A stretch of 64,000 nucleotides of DNA, taken from positions 23,323,536 to 23,387,535 of the forward strand of contig NC_067198.1 of assembly GCF_000699445.3 (NCBI RefSeq), given 5' to 3'. The stretch's first letter is position 1. Every line of letters begins with the position of its first letter. The notes beneath the pieces were generated by a model that saw only the letters and a program-made list of their open reading frames with translations, was not told the DNA's origin and did no database searches. This stretch comes from Schistosoma haematobium (lineage: Eukaryota > Platyhelminthes > Trematoda > Strigeidida > Schistosomatidae). A program made the position numbers and the translations under genes. Of the stretch, positions 39,227 to 49,900 are shown in pieces.

Positions 39227-39660
39227 AGCGATCCGAGCCGTGTCTCTGAATGTGAAGCTGGGTGACGCGATATCGAATCCGCCAGGGAGCACCAGTTCCC
39301 TCAAGATTACAGGTACACCTTACTGACGAGTGCCAAGTAGCACGAAACCCGGGTCCAGGATTTCCTGTTGACTACCTCCAACCACCATCTATATGATTTC
39401 ATTGTTAGGCAGCTAAACGCAACGTAGAACCTGGTACGTGTGTAAATAAGTTCAAGTCACAGTACCATCTTAGCACAGCGAGATGAAATATTTCAGTGCA
39501 CATTTTTAGGGTAGTAGTGTTGGTAACAATAGGAGTGGTAATGGATGAGATTATGTATGGAAGATACAACTAAAGCAATCGATATGAATTAGTAAAATAA
39601 TAAGATAATGGGTAATTTATTAACTTTGGATCCAAGAGAAAACAGAGAAATTATAGACTA
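39227..39660. repeat. Dispersed repeat C, copy 2
   Basis: Starts exactly where gypsy similarity ends (GAGCGATCCGAGCCGTG). Its 39415-39660 part matches 25798-26050. It appears to be an unrelated repeat adjoining or replacing the gypsy 3' half. Confidence 0.45.
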
Positions 39661-41620
39661 GATATAGAAATATATATTGATGACAGAAGGCGGGAAAGTT
39701 TCGTTAGTACTTTTCTAGTAAGTGCTAATCATATCTTGACTGAATCAGTTTAAGGTGCTGAGACCACCTGTTCGATTGGCCAATACCATGAGTAGATTAT
39801 TTGGTGTGAAAACCTGTATGCCGTGGGTGTTTTTTCCGTTTCTGGCTTTCGAACTCGCTTCTGATGTTCTCTGGGTTCTTCTGGTTTAATATAAGGCAAA
39901 TATTAGAACAAATTAGCCTTAAAATCATTTCTAGGTATTCTGTAAAAGAAACCTAGATCACCTTTTATTCTATAGTAAGCCGTATTAAAGAAGTTTACCA
40001 AGTTTTATTCGAACTGTAGACGGTAAACCTCAAGATTTCAAAAAATAATGAGTAGCAACTCCATATACTTTTTCCAAGATATCTGAGTTACATTTTAAAG
40101 ATAGGCTCGCGGTCTGGACGCATTTTCTAAGTTTGGGTTTCACGAACGTTTTACCTTAGGGTGAACGTTTGGTCTACACATCCACCCCTAGGTCTGAAAC
40201 CATCCTGGCTTACTCAGGTTTGCTCTTTACGGGCTCTGATTGGACATCGAAGCATTATTGTAGCTAATGTTTTAGACACCCTATTATATTAAGTGATTCC
40301 TCTGTGATTGTCGCAAGTGAATTTTTTTCCTTCTTATATATAGGGTGATCAAAAATCTAAACAAGTCAGACTAGATTATGTCCACTGCCTAGATTTTAAC
40401 AAAGATTTCAGTTAATCTATCTGCTAAAACTGGACCATTGTAAGATCCATTTTGAATGCTTTGTGTGTTTGTGAAAATCCCTCCATGTATATACTTGCAC
40501 TTTGTTCCTATGGGTGATCTTATCCGCAACGCAACCATGTAAACTTAATGTATCGCACACTGTCGTTTGTGCGTTCAAGTAACCACAGATTTTGCCATTT
40601 CATAATGTATTTTTAATTAAGCAACTAGATTATGTAGTTAATTTTGATCTGTTTTTAATTTTTATTCGCCAAGTCCGACTGCGTTACACTGTATGTCCAT
40701 CGCACGCTGGGATGATGCTGTTGCTGTCATACATTATAAGATAACGATAAGTATGTTTGGTGTTTATTTCTAAACTGTACACCGATCACTGACCATATTT
40801 CATGATCACTGTCATTAAACAATTTCCCCAGCAATAACATCGGTAGCAAGATAGCTAAGTGTCTGAGCTTTTAGTTGCCCGCAAAACAGCAGTATACAGT
40901 CTTAGAAGATGAGTGTTCTGTGTCTCAATTAAATGCAGCTGGCTGTGGACAAATCTTAAGAATCTTTTTGACAACTGGGACTTTTAGTTTATCAGACACT
41001 CTGCTTGTATGTTTTCCTGTTAAACTAGACGCAGATGCATGGGAATACTTAAATGGGAGCAAAATGATAACAGCATTGCAATACGGTACTAAGCCCATGA
41101 TATGCTTTGCGCAAGTAATAGTAGCTGACCTTATCTAATATTCATGAACTCAAGGTAAATCACAACTGCATAAATTCTTTGCTAAAAAACATGTGATTTG
41201 GTTATTTATATATTCCACATTTCTGACTAAATTCATCAATATTTTTTCATTTAGAATGCAACAGTAGTGAGCCTTCACAGACATTAAAAACTGTTTCGCC
41301 CTTGGAACTATGGCCCTATGGAACTGTTTACGGGAGATCCAACGAACAGCAGATGATAAAAAGGATGCTGGACTTCCATTTTAGTCTCACAACCACTTCC
41401 GGTATTTTGTGACTTCTTTTACCCTTTCGTTTGGAAAAAAACAACAAAAACTGCAGCTTAACATTACCAATACAACTTTTAAACGGGAACTTGGTTTAAA
41501 CCTTTGTTTGACATTCGATTCTTAATGAAAGTTCTTGAATAAATTTTTGAATCTAATGCTACCTTGTTTTATCTGCATAATCGTTGCAAGAAACTTGTGA
41601 TAAGCGAGCCTCTCAGCACC
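39661..41620. other. Intergenic, mostly unassigned
   Basis: Apart from the open frame at 40860-41138 I see no recognisable gene, LTR or non-LTR motif here. Confidence 0.45.
40860..41138 (+). other. Unrecognised open frame, 87 or more codons
   Basis: Open frame 'LPAKQQYTVLEDECSVSQLNA...' to 'FAQVIVADLI' then TAA. Its amino-acid composition is less biased than neighbouring frames, and an AAG|gtaaat-like donor follows at 41153. I recognise no family and no neighbouring exons. It may be chance or an exon of an unknown gene. Confidence 0.2.
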
Positions 41621-41624
41621 TAGT

Positions 41625-42085
41625 TCATGTGTTCAAATGGTTGTGGACTGAATAGAAGCTTTCGTTTAACAGGCTTCCGTGCCTAGTAGCAGGGGATCAC
41701 CAATACCTCAAGGCAGGAAACTAGGTATGTTAACAATAAAAGAGGAAAAAGAAATCGGTAAATCATAGTATGGTACTATACTTAGTCCTTAAGAATAAAT
41801 CCAGTTGCCTCTTAAAGGACTCCTGGGAAGTCGCTTGGACTAGCTCGGCCGGCAGAAAATTCCAGCATTTGACTTCTCTTAAGGGATAAAAGTTGTGCCT
41901 ACAGTCCATTCTGCTATGTTGTGTCTCTAGTTTCTGGGTGCTACCCCTTAGGTTAGTGTTGGAACTAAGCTTAATTTGGTGTTCTAGGGTATGTCCAGGA
42001 GTGTTAAGGTTATTGTAAGCCATTAGGTCACTTCAAAGACGTCTATAATGAGTGGAGGCGCTCTTCATAAGGTGATTTGGTGCAT
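41625..42085 (-). mobile_element. CR1-clade element, 3' fragment
   Basis: The minus strand encodes the last 86 residues of the CR1 pol ('RGSTQKLETQHSRMDCRHNFYPLREVKCWNFLPAELVQATSQESFKRQLDLFLR', split at 41763-42023). The 3' untranslated part is nearly identical to that of the copy at 52140. Similarity is lost beyond about 42085, so it is 5'-truncated. Confidence 0.87.
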
Positions 42086-44380
42086 ATCTTCGTCATTTCC
42101 TTGGGAGACCTATAGACTCGGGTCCTCTCATAGCTTATTCTTACCACCATGGGTTGTCACGCCAGCTGATGGATGGACACGCGTTACACATCCTAACCAT
42201 ACCTGCTTCTTATCTTATAGCTTATAATTCAAATGCCATATGACAAGCATGCAATGCCCCTACCCGCACTAATGGAACACTAGTAACTCAAATGCACCCC
42301 GTATGGTACCTTACACTGGTTTACGCACTCGCTTAGCTCTTTAGTGAAAATCCCATGAACCCCCCTACCTCCATCAAAACAAATAAGTCTGTACTTGCAG
42401 CATATAGCAATTTTATTATTCAAAAGTAAGATATAACAGTTAGAATTGGAGTGAAATGGCAGTATACAGCAGATGCACGTGGTACATGTCTTCATCGATC
42501 AACTGAAATAGAGAACACGGATATTAGCTTAACAGGCTTATTTAGAAAGACTAGTGTCTAATTTGAACTTACTGCGTGAGAAAGTTATACTGGAACTACG
42601 AATGTTGGAGAAATAGAGCTTCTCGGGGCGTACGAAGCACTCAGACTGTAGGACAGTTGTCCAAAAATAATTCGAATATGATGGTGAAAATTTGCAGGTA
42701 CTTTTCATCGTAAGGGTGAACATATTGGGTACCAGTTGATATCATACCGTAAGAAAACACAAATTTGCGAGTGGTGAAATATGATCTATAAAAAGTGAGC
42801 TTAATAACAGTTAATTACCTTTTTACTCCCTGATCATGACCCTTCGGCTTCCTTTTATGGCCAAAACAGCAAACATACACAAGACACTGGTAGCAGATTT
42901 CCGGCTTTTCAATGTTAAGCTTGCTTTAACGCACTGAGTAATGAGTACAACCCCTCTATTACTGTTATATGGCATATTTTTCATAACAAACCCTCTGCAA
43001 TAGATTGGTAGCATCTGTGACTTCATCTATAATTGTCGGAAGTCTGGGTCCTTTCGAAATCAGTACCGACATACCCTACTGCTGGGCACTCTGTATTAGT
43101 TTGACTCGTTGGTGGGATAGTGTTGTCCATAATAATGAAGAAAATTAAAAACCGCAGATTGTTTCCTTTCATTTTGCCGATAACATCCTAAAGGACAGTT
43201 AGGAACGAACATGCGAACAGTTAGAGTCACAGGCGGCAGCAACAATTATTTTAGCTAAATAAAAACGAACTTCGGCTTCGGATATCTAGAAAACAATGTA
43301 AAACATAACCGATTGTCGTTTGAAAACGTAAGGTCTTATGTTAGTACTAGCCAGCTTAGCTGAATAAATACAGTGACTTCATTAGCAGCAGGTAAAACCC
43401 AGAAAACAAAGCAAAATCAGGAAAAATTTTGCTCCAACGTTCAGAGTATTACACTAACTTCTGGGTTTTAGCACACTGAAACATCAAATTCTGTAGCTAC
43501 ACAAAAGAAATAGCGGAAAATAACAGAGAACGAAGAAAGCCGGCCGACATTTTATAACACAAGATTAGCCAGATTGCCCGAAGAAATACATTGACTTGAG
43601 TAGAAGCAGCAAAAACCCAGAAAACATCGCTGATTCGAAATAAACTTCACACCAACATATAGAACATTACACTAAATGCGGCATTTTAGCACACTGAGAC
43701 ATTAAATTACATAGCTACACAAAAAAATTAGCTGAAAGAAGCACAGAACGAAGAAAGCCGATCGCCATTGCTCACAAAGATGGCAGATGTAACAATTCCC
43801 GCCTCATCCTGATTGGTTGCTAAGCTGAAGGGCACATTTACGAAATTGAGTTGCGTTTAATTGCAGCCTGTTCCTATTGATCCTCTTAGTTGTACATTGT
43901 TAACTTTTTGGCTACATTTGAATTGTTAATATTTGTATTTTATTATAGTTTTCGTTTTTACTACACCTTCACTAATTCCCTATGTTTCTTCCCGAACTGC
44001 ACTTATGTTGTTTTACTTTATACTAAGTCTGGGCGGCAGCGTTTTTGGTTTATCCCTGCTTTTGATTGCTTGACCTGTGTTGACTGGAATTGTGCATTTT
44101 GGTTGTGAATTGAAGCACTCTTCCAGAATTGAGAACACTCTGTGTTATAGAGCGACCAATTATTACCTTTTGAACGAGTCTGCACGTGATCTATCCAGAC
44201 AGGATAGAATAACAGTTATTTGTGGTGATTGTTTAGATTTGATCAATTGAACGATTATTGGTTGGATAGCTGAGTGGTTATATTTGTTTAGGTAATAATG
44301 TACACTTAAATTTATGATAAATTATAGAACCGTCATCGTACCCAATTACATTGTTTTGGTTTCAATCGGGCGAGGGTGCG
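42086..44380. other. Intergenic with a two-copy tandem duplication
   Basis: No gene recognised. The only structure seen is the duplication at 43349-43772. Confidence 0.45.
43349..43772. repeat. Two-copy tandem repeat, period about 218 bp
   Basis: Unit 1 (43349-43566) and unit 2 (43567-43772) share AGCCAG, 'AAAACCCAGAAAACA', 'TTTTAGCACACTGA.ACAT.AAATT' and 'GAACGAAGAAAGCCG' in the same order and spacing. The copies are clearly diverged, so the duplication is old. Confidence 0.75.
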
Positions 44381-44384
44381 TATC

Positions 44385-44590
44385 CAACTCATCCAGACAG
44401 CTGTCCTTCACTCCAAACCGTAGTTTGGATCTTACAACCATCATTCTTAATACTCTCAGAGTTTAGTCCATCAGGTCCTGCTGCTCTTTCTTGCTTTAAA
44501 TTACTCATAGCTTTTTCAACTTCATTATGAGCTGCAGGACTTACTTCAGGGATCTGCCCATCAGACTTACAACAGTTTGCCATTCAGGTT
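44385..44590 (-). mobile_element. Non-LTR reverse transcriptase fragment
   Basis: The minus strand reads 'VEKAMSNLKQERAAGPDGLNSESIKN', the RT block that precedes the palm in RTE/Jockey-type elements. It is too short to assign a family, and its wording differs from both SR2 and the CR1 element here. Confidence 0.65.
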
Positions 44591-44768
44591 GCTTAGAGAA
44601 AGTGGTTAACTGAAGTATGAATGAAGACTAGTCGAACTGTTCCCGAAAGTGGTCTACCTATCGGTTCAATCCCCTGAATTGGGAGTGAATAATAGTTTTG
44701 CCTTTTTCCGATAGCCTAACTAACAGCCAGGTTTTTAATACCTATCTCCCCGTTAAATATGAATAGTC

Positions 44769-45072
44769 TGTAGTGACCTGCTTTTATCATGAGAACGCGA
44801 TTGGTTTAATGGAAACAATTATTATCATAAATAATTGTACCAGTGATTGTTTCACTGTACTTCTTTGTTTAACTGTACTAAAGACATTCTTCCTGCCGTT
44901 GATTGTGACTTTGCACGCGCTTACGTTTGCTCAGTGATTCCGCTTGTACTTCTTTGCCACGAGATCGCCAACAAGTATACCTCGCTACAACCTCCAATCG
45001 CCTTCCGATATCTGGTACGCAACCTTCTTGTAGCGGTGATTATAGTCAACTGCGACTCAACGCCACGCTACA
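44769..45072 (+). repeat. 5' LTR of the gypsy element
   Basis: Its start TGTAGTGACCTGCTTTTATC is echoed as TGCAGTGACCTATTTTTATC at 49875, which supports the LTR assignment. The end is set by ACA, AT, then TGG of the primer-binding site. TATA and polyadenylation signals were not identified with confidence. Confidence 0.7.
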
Positions 45073-45224
45073 ATTGGTGAACCCAAAAATACAAACACTT
45101 TTTAATCGAGGCCAAATCTTCCAAAGAAGCCAAATGTGGTGAGTCTATTACTTAAGTATCCAAGCCTGTTGCACATTTTGACATTGATATTTTTCAATAT
45201 ATAATATTCTGGCAACAACTTGAG

Positions 45225-45544
45225 ATGACGGATAAAGATAAAAATAGTATTAATATAATAGATTCTGACGTACAGGTTAAACATTTTCGACATGTATCTT
45301 TGATCCCTCATGACCCGAAAGTTTGGCTCGCTGCATTGGAGTCTCGGGTCGAGAACCGTCGCATTACAGGCCAACGGCGAAAATACGCCTACGCTCCGAA
45401 ATCTCTACCAGGGGATCACATAGTCGCTGTTCGTGAGGTCGTCTTTAGCCCAATGTGCCTAACGTTTATGATCGTCTCAAGGAGACAATCGTCCATCATT
45501 TCCTCCCATCGAGGGAGGAACGGTTGGGGAAATTATTAGCACAT
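45225..45544 (+). pseudogene. Gypsy gag, N-terminal part
   Basis: ATG at 45225; contains 'VSLIPHDPKVWLAALESRVENRRIT', the typical gag start of schistosome gypsy elements. The frame shifts once before the LTR-A insertion. The C-terminal part ('LQSLAGPTAADSEIVEELWLKSLPAHIQPTIKALLE') continues at 46066-46290. Confidence 0.8.
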
Positions 45545-46065
45545 TGTTACGACCTTGATGTTTGGCTTTTCTATCACGCGACTTATCGACCAATCAGAAT
45601 ACGATTTATACAATCTTCGCACTAGGCCGAACCAATGACGTTCAACTGGTATGAGCAGTTTAGCGTCCTTATTGGTCTTATGTCCTCCTAGCCCTTCCAC
45701 TTGAGTCCAGAACACATTACCAGCTTCTGTAATATGAATCGAATCGTTTATTTCAGACATACTCGGTTTATATATCAATCAGACAGACCACAACGTACCA
45801 TGAAATAGAAAATAACATATGTACACAAATAAGCCAAAAAGTGGCTGTGAACGAGAGGGACAGCAATTAATAGACTGAGCACAACTTCAGAACCGTAAAT
45901 CGTACAATAATAAATTATAGGTCGAAATAAAGCTCATAATAAGCGGAATATAAATATACATAATCTAATTGTTCAATAGTTTTACAGTAAGCATATTTAT
46001 AGAATATTAGTCCCTTAATAGTCCTCGGAAGTTACCTGTAATTTAATCTTCACCGGGATATAACA
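45545..46065 (-). mobile_element. LTR-A copy nested in gypsy gag
   Basis: 521 bp with ends TGTTACG..ATAACA, flanked by CACAT (45540-45544) and CACGT (46066-46070), which fits a 5-bp duplication with one change. It splits the gag coding sequence of the host element, so it inserted later. The promoter orientation is minus. Confidence 0.82.
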
Positions 46066-46567
46066 CACGTCACCCTCTGGGTGATGCTAAGCCGAGCCAC
46101 CACCTCACACGCCTGCAATCCCTTGCAGGACCTACGGCAGCTGATTCCGAAATTGTTGAAGAATTGTGGCTCAAATCGTCACCAGCACACATCCAACCAA
46201 CGATCAAGGCCCTGCTCGAGGACGCATCACTCATCCAGGTGGCCCTCATAGCAGACAAAATATTTGCAAAACTGGCAACCGGGACAAGTACATAGACGCC
46301 TCAACGTCATCTTCGAACGTGGATGTCGGCACTAGTCACTTCCCGGCTCAAGGTGATAGAGACGGTTGCATTCATACACGTCGTAACTTCCGAGACCGTT
46401 GAGAAATACTCAAGCCCTACGTCCCTCGAGTCAGATCACGCTCTCGGAAAGCCGCATACACTCGCCCAACGAGGGCATCTTCCAACACGGCTTCGTGTGA
46501 CGATATATTCCACGCTTTATTCGAGGAATTCCCCAAATTAACTAAACCACTCAAATATATTCCATCG

Positions 46568-47488
46568 GTGACCAATCGTGTGGTACACCACATAGTCACC
46601 CGCGGAACCCCGGTCACGACAAGACCGTGCCGACTGGCATCGGACAAGCTAGCTTTCGCTAAACTTGAGTTTGACAATTTACTAGCTACTGGTATTAATC
46701 GTCCTTATCACAGCCCCTGGGCCTCACGCCTTCACATGGTGCGCAAAAAAGATGGGGTTCGTTGGAGACCGTGCAGCGACTACTGAGCATTAAACGTGGT
46801 TACATGCTTTGATAGCTATCCCATCCCCCACATACACGACATCGCGGCGTCTCTCAAGGGCACGACTATCTTTTCTAAGATCGATCTGGTACGAGCATAT
46901 CATCAGATCCCAGTCGCTCTTGAAGATATCAAGAAAATCGCTATCACGACTCCTTTTGGTCTGTTTGAGTTCCTACGAATGCCATTCGAATTACGGAATG
47001 CTGCTTAAACTTTCCAAAGGTTTGTCGACAACATAGTACGAGACTTTGATTTTGTTCATGTCTATATTGATGATCAGCTAATCGCAACATCAAACGTAGA
47101 TGAACATTATTAACACCTAATACTCCCATTCCAACGCCTTCCAGATAATGGAATAGTGGTCAACCCGGACAAGTGTGAACTGGGCAAATCAGAAATAATG
47201 TTCTTGGGTCACATCATTAAGCAAGAGCGTATTTTACCTTGTGAGGACAAAGCACGTGCAATAAGGGAGTACAACATGCCGTCCACACTCAAGAAACTGA
47301 ATGCATTTCTCTGTTTGGTTAACTTCTATCGACGTTTCATCCCACACGCGTCAGAACGGTTACGACCATTAACCGATTTACTCCTCGATAATCCACGCAA
47401 ATTAGAATTGAACGATGCCGCACGTAATGCATTTTCAGAGGTCAAAACGGTTCTGGCTCAAGTCACACTCCCCGCTCATCCTGACTAA
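46568..47488 (+). pseudogene. Gypsy reverse transcriptase
   Basis: Contains 'ASRLHMVRKKDGVRWRPCSDY', '[16 protein letters not shown]', '[19 protein letters not shown]', 'FVHVYIDDQLIA' (YIDD active site, about 47065) and 'KCELGKSEIMFLGHII'. Stops occur near 46784, 47008 and 47110. All key palm residues can still be seen but no continuous frame survives. Confidence 0.87.
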
Positions 47489-47499
47489 TCATCCACGCT

Positions 47500-47971
47500 T
47501 AGTTTAGCGGTTGATGCATCGGATTTCGCTATAGAAACTGTCATGCAACAAAACATCTCCAGTAGTTGACAACCTCTTGGCATTTTTTCACGACGCCTTA
47601 CTCCCATGGAGACGAGATATAGCGCTTTTGGTCGAAAGCTGCTAGCAGCCTACTATGCAATAAAACATTTTCGGCACGTGGTAGAAGGTCGCAATTTCAT
47701 CTTATTCACCGACCACGAGCCTTCAACGTATGCTCTGCATACCAAGTCTGACCGCTACTCACCACGACAGTGCAGATATTTGGACTATATCTCTCAGTTC
47801 ACGACAGACCGTCACATTAAAGGCGGGTCGAACTATGTTGCTGATGCTCTGTCACGTATCCAAGTGAATGAAGTTACTTCACCGGTGCTCGATATTCCTG
47901 CTATGGCCACCGCTCAAACAAACGACCCTTTTTGTACAGAAGCACCACAATCCACATCCCTTCAGTGCTAG
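47500..47971 (+). pseudogene. Gypsy RNase H domain
   Basis: 'LAVDASDFAI' and, after a stop, 'METRYSAFGRKLLAAYYAIKHFRHVVEGRNFILFTDHEPSTYAL' then 'YLDYISQFTTDRHIKGGSNYVADALSR'. The D..E..D pattern (VDAS, E of METRYSAF.. region, FTDH) fits a retroelement RNase H. It is broken by stops at about 47487 and 47567. Confidence 0.83.
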
Positions 47972-48059
47972 GAAGTACCCCTAGCTACTAGTTCAGATAC
48001 CATCCTACGTGATACTTCTACTGGTCTTCCCTGACCCATCGTACCCTTTGTTTACTGTC

Positions 48060-48960
48060 GTCTCGTCTTCGATGCCCTGCATGGACTGTCTCATTCAGGT
48101 ATCGCGGCTACGTTACGCCTCGTCGCTGCACGATACGTTTAGCCGTCCATGAATAAAGATGTCCGTGTGTGGGTAAAGCAATGCTTACAATGTCAACGAT
48201 CAAAAGTGTACAGGTACGCAGTTGCCCCCATTACAACGTTCGCAACGCCTGATGCTCGCTTCGATCACGTTCATATAGACATTGTGGGACCATTGCCACG
48301 ATCGCACGGGTATGATCACATAGTCACGTGCATCGATCGTTTTACAAGATGACCAATACTCGTCACGTCTATTAAGGCGGAGACAGTTGCTCACCGCCTT
48401 GTATAACGATGGATAGCACTGTACGGTTGTCCCTCGACTGTCACGACCGAACGAGGAAAACAATTCGAGTCCGCATTATTCTCTTCACGGACCCGGCTGC
48501 TTGGTACGGAACGCATACGCACTACCGCCTACGGCCCAGCATCAAATGATTTAGTTGACCCGTTTCATAACCATCTTTAAAGTGCTCTTCGAGCACACGA
48601 AAATAAAAATTGGTACGAAACCCTACCGATCGTCCTCTTTGGTATCAGAACGAGCTTAAAGGCAGATATTCAATGTTCCGCCGCGGAACGTGTATACGGC
48701 ACGATATTGCTTCTGCCTGGGGAATTTTTCACACCACGGAGCGGCAACGATTTCGATGTATCGTACTTCGTCGATCAACTGTCTGAATTTATGCGAACAC
48801 TGCCTCCAGCGTCAACTCCATTACAAGATTGACAGGTCGCTCTCCCTCGAGAGTTATCTACCTGTTCACATGTTTTCATACGAGCAGATTCGGTACGCAA
48901 ACTTTTGCAACAGCCTTATGAAGGACCTCTTCACGTGATTTCTCGTAACGAAAATACCTT
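48060..48960 (+). pseudogene. Gypsy integrase
   Basis: Zinc-binding HHCC module ('LHGLSHSGIAATLRLV', 'VWVKQCLQCQRSK'), then core 'FDHVHIDIVGPLPRSHGYDHIVTCIDRFTR'. At the second catalytic site the reading is 'TVTTERGKQFES' where Asp is expected, so the D is replaced by E. Stops at about 48140, 48350 and 48403. C-terminal 'LQQPYEGPLHVISRNENTFKVDRHGRVEIVNIDRLKPAHVD' follows at 48902-49030. Confidence 0.85.
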
Positions 48961-49900
48961 CAAGGTTGATCGACATGGCCGCGTCGAGATCGTCAACATT
49001 GATCGTCTCAAGCCAGCACACGTCGATGACAATGCCCTGAATGACAACTTAAGACCCAATGTTAGACCGATCAAACCTGCTAGCGTGATCCCTACATCTA
49101 CTTCATATACCACGCTAGATACATCAGAGACCTCGTTCTCACGTCCTGGTCAACAGCACGTATCACCTGCACCATCTATGGACGAGACTTCCGTCTGACG
49201 TCCAGATCAGCAGACCACGCAGCCCTCGACGTCGGATGAAAGTGCAGGCTCACGAAGTACAAATGAGACCACCGTCTCACGTTCCGGTCGCCAAGTACGC
49301 CTACCCGTAAGCCTTCGCGACTAACCGCACAATCAACAACAGATACAATGCGGGACTATTCTTATACTACATTCATGATACACCTTTTTTTCTCTCTCAT
49401 TTTGATTTTTTTTGTATCCTGAGCCCACACCTCCGACCATCACCCATTCAGTCAGCCTTGGCAAAAGCTGGCTTGATCACCCATGCTTTTGTCAACGCAC
49501 TCAGTTGATGTTCTGGTTCCGAATATGTCTGGCATATGTTTGGTCCCGCAATTGGTTGTTATGGTCGCTTTTGGTTCCTTGGCTCAACGTGGTTTCGTCC
49601 TATGTCTGCAGCGTTTTCTGGTCTGCACCACTTTGAACGCAATCCCCAGATCCTGGATACGAATCAATCGGGTGTGGTATGCTAACTCGAGCAACAAATA
49701 CAGAAAGGTTCTCCTGGTACCGTTCCACGTAAAAGACCTACGGTGGCAACTCGAGGATCAACGATCGCTTCCTGTTCCACCAACCCTTTCTTCCTAGAAT
49801 TGCACGGTTGCTGATCAGTCTCACGAAAGAAACCGCCACGTATCGAAAGTGTAAATCTTTTCTAGCAGGTATCCTGCAGTGACCTATTTTTATCCTAATT

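Larger units (their letters stand above)
44769..49900 (+). mobile_element. Nearly full-length but defective Ty3/gypsy retrotransposon
   Basis: 5' LTR 44769-45072 (TGTAGTGACC..GCTACA), then AT and a primer-site-like TGGTGAACCC at 45075. Gag starts at 45225, is interrupted by an LTR-A copy (45545-46065) and resumes to about 46290. RT 46560-47110, RNase H 47500-47900, integrase 48060-48960 and a C-terminus ending 'SGRQVRLPVSLRD' at 49323 follow. The 3' LTR is recognisable only by its first 25 bp at 49875. More than ten stops or frameshifts occur. No protease or zinc knuckle is found between gag and RT. Confidence 0.88.
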
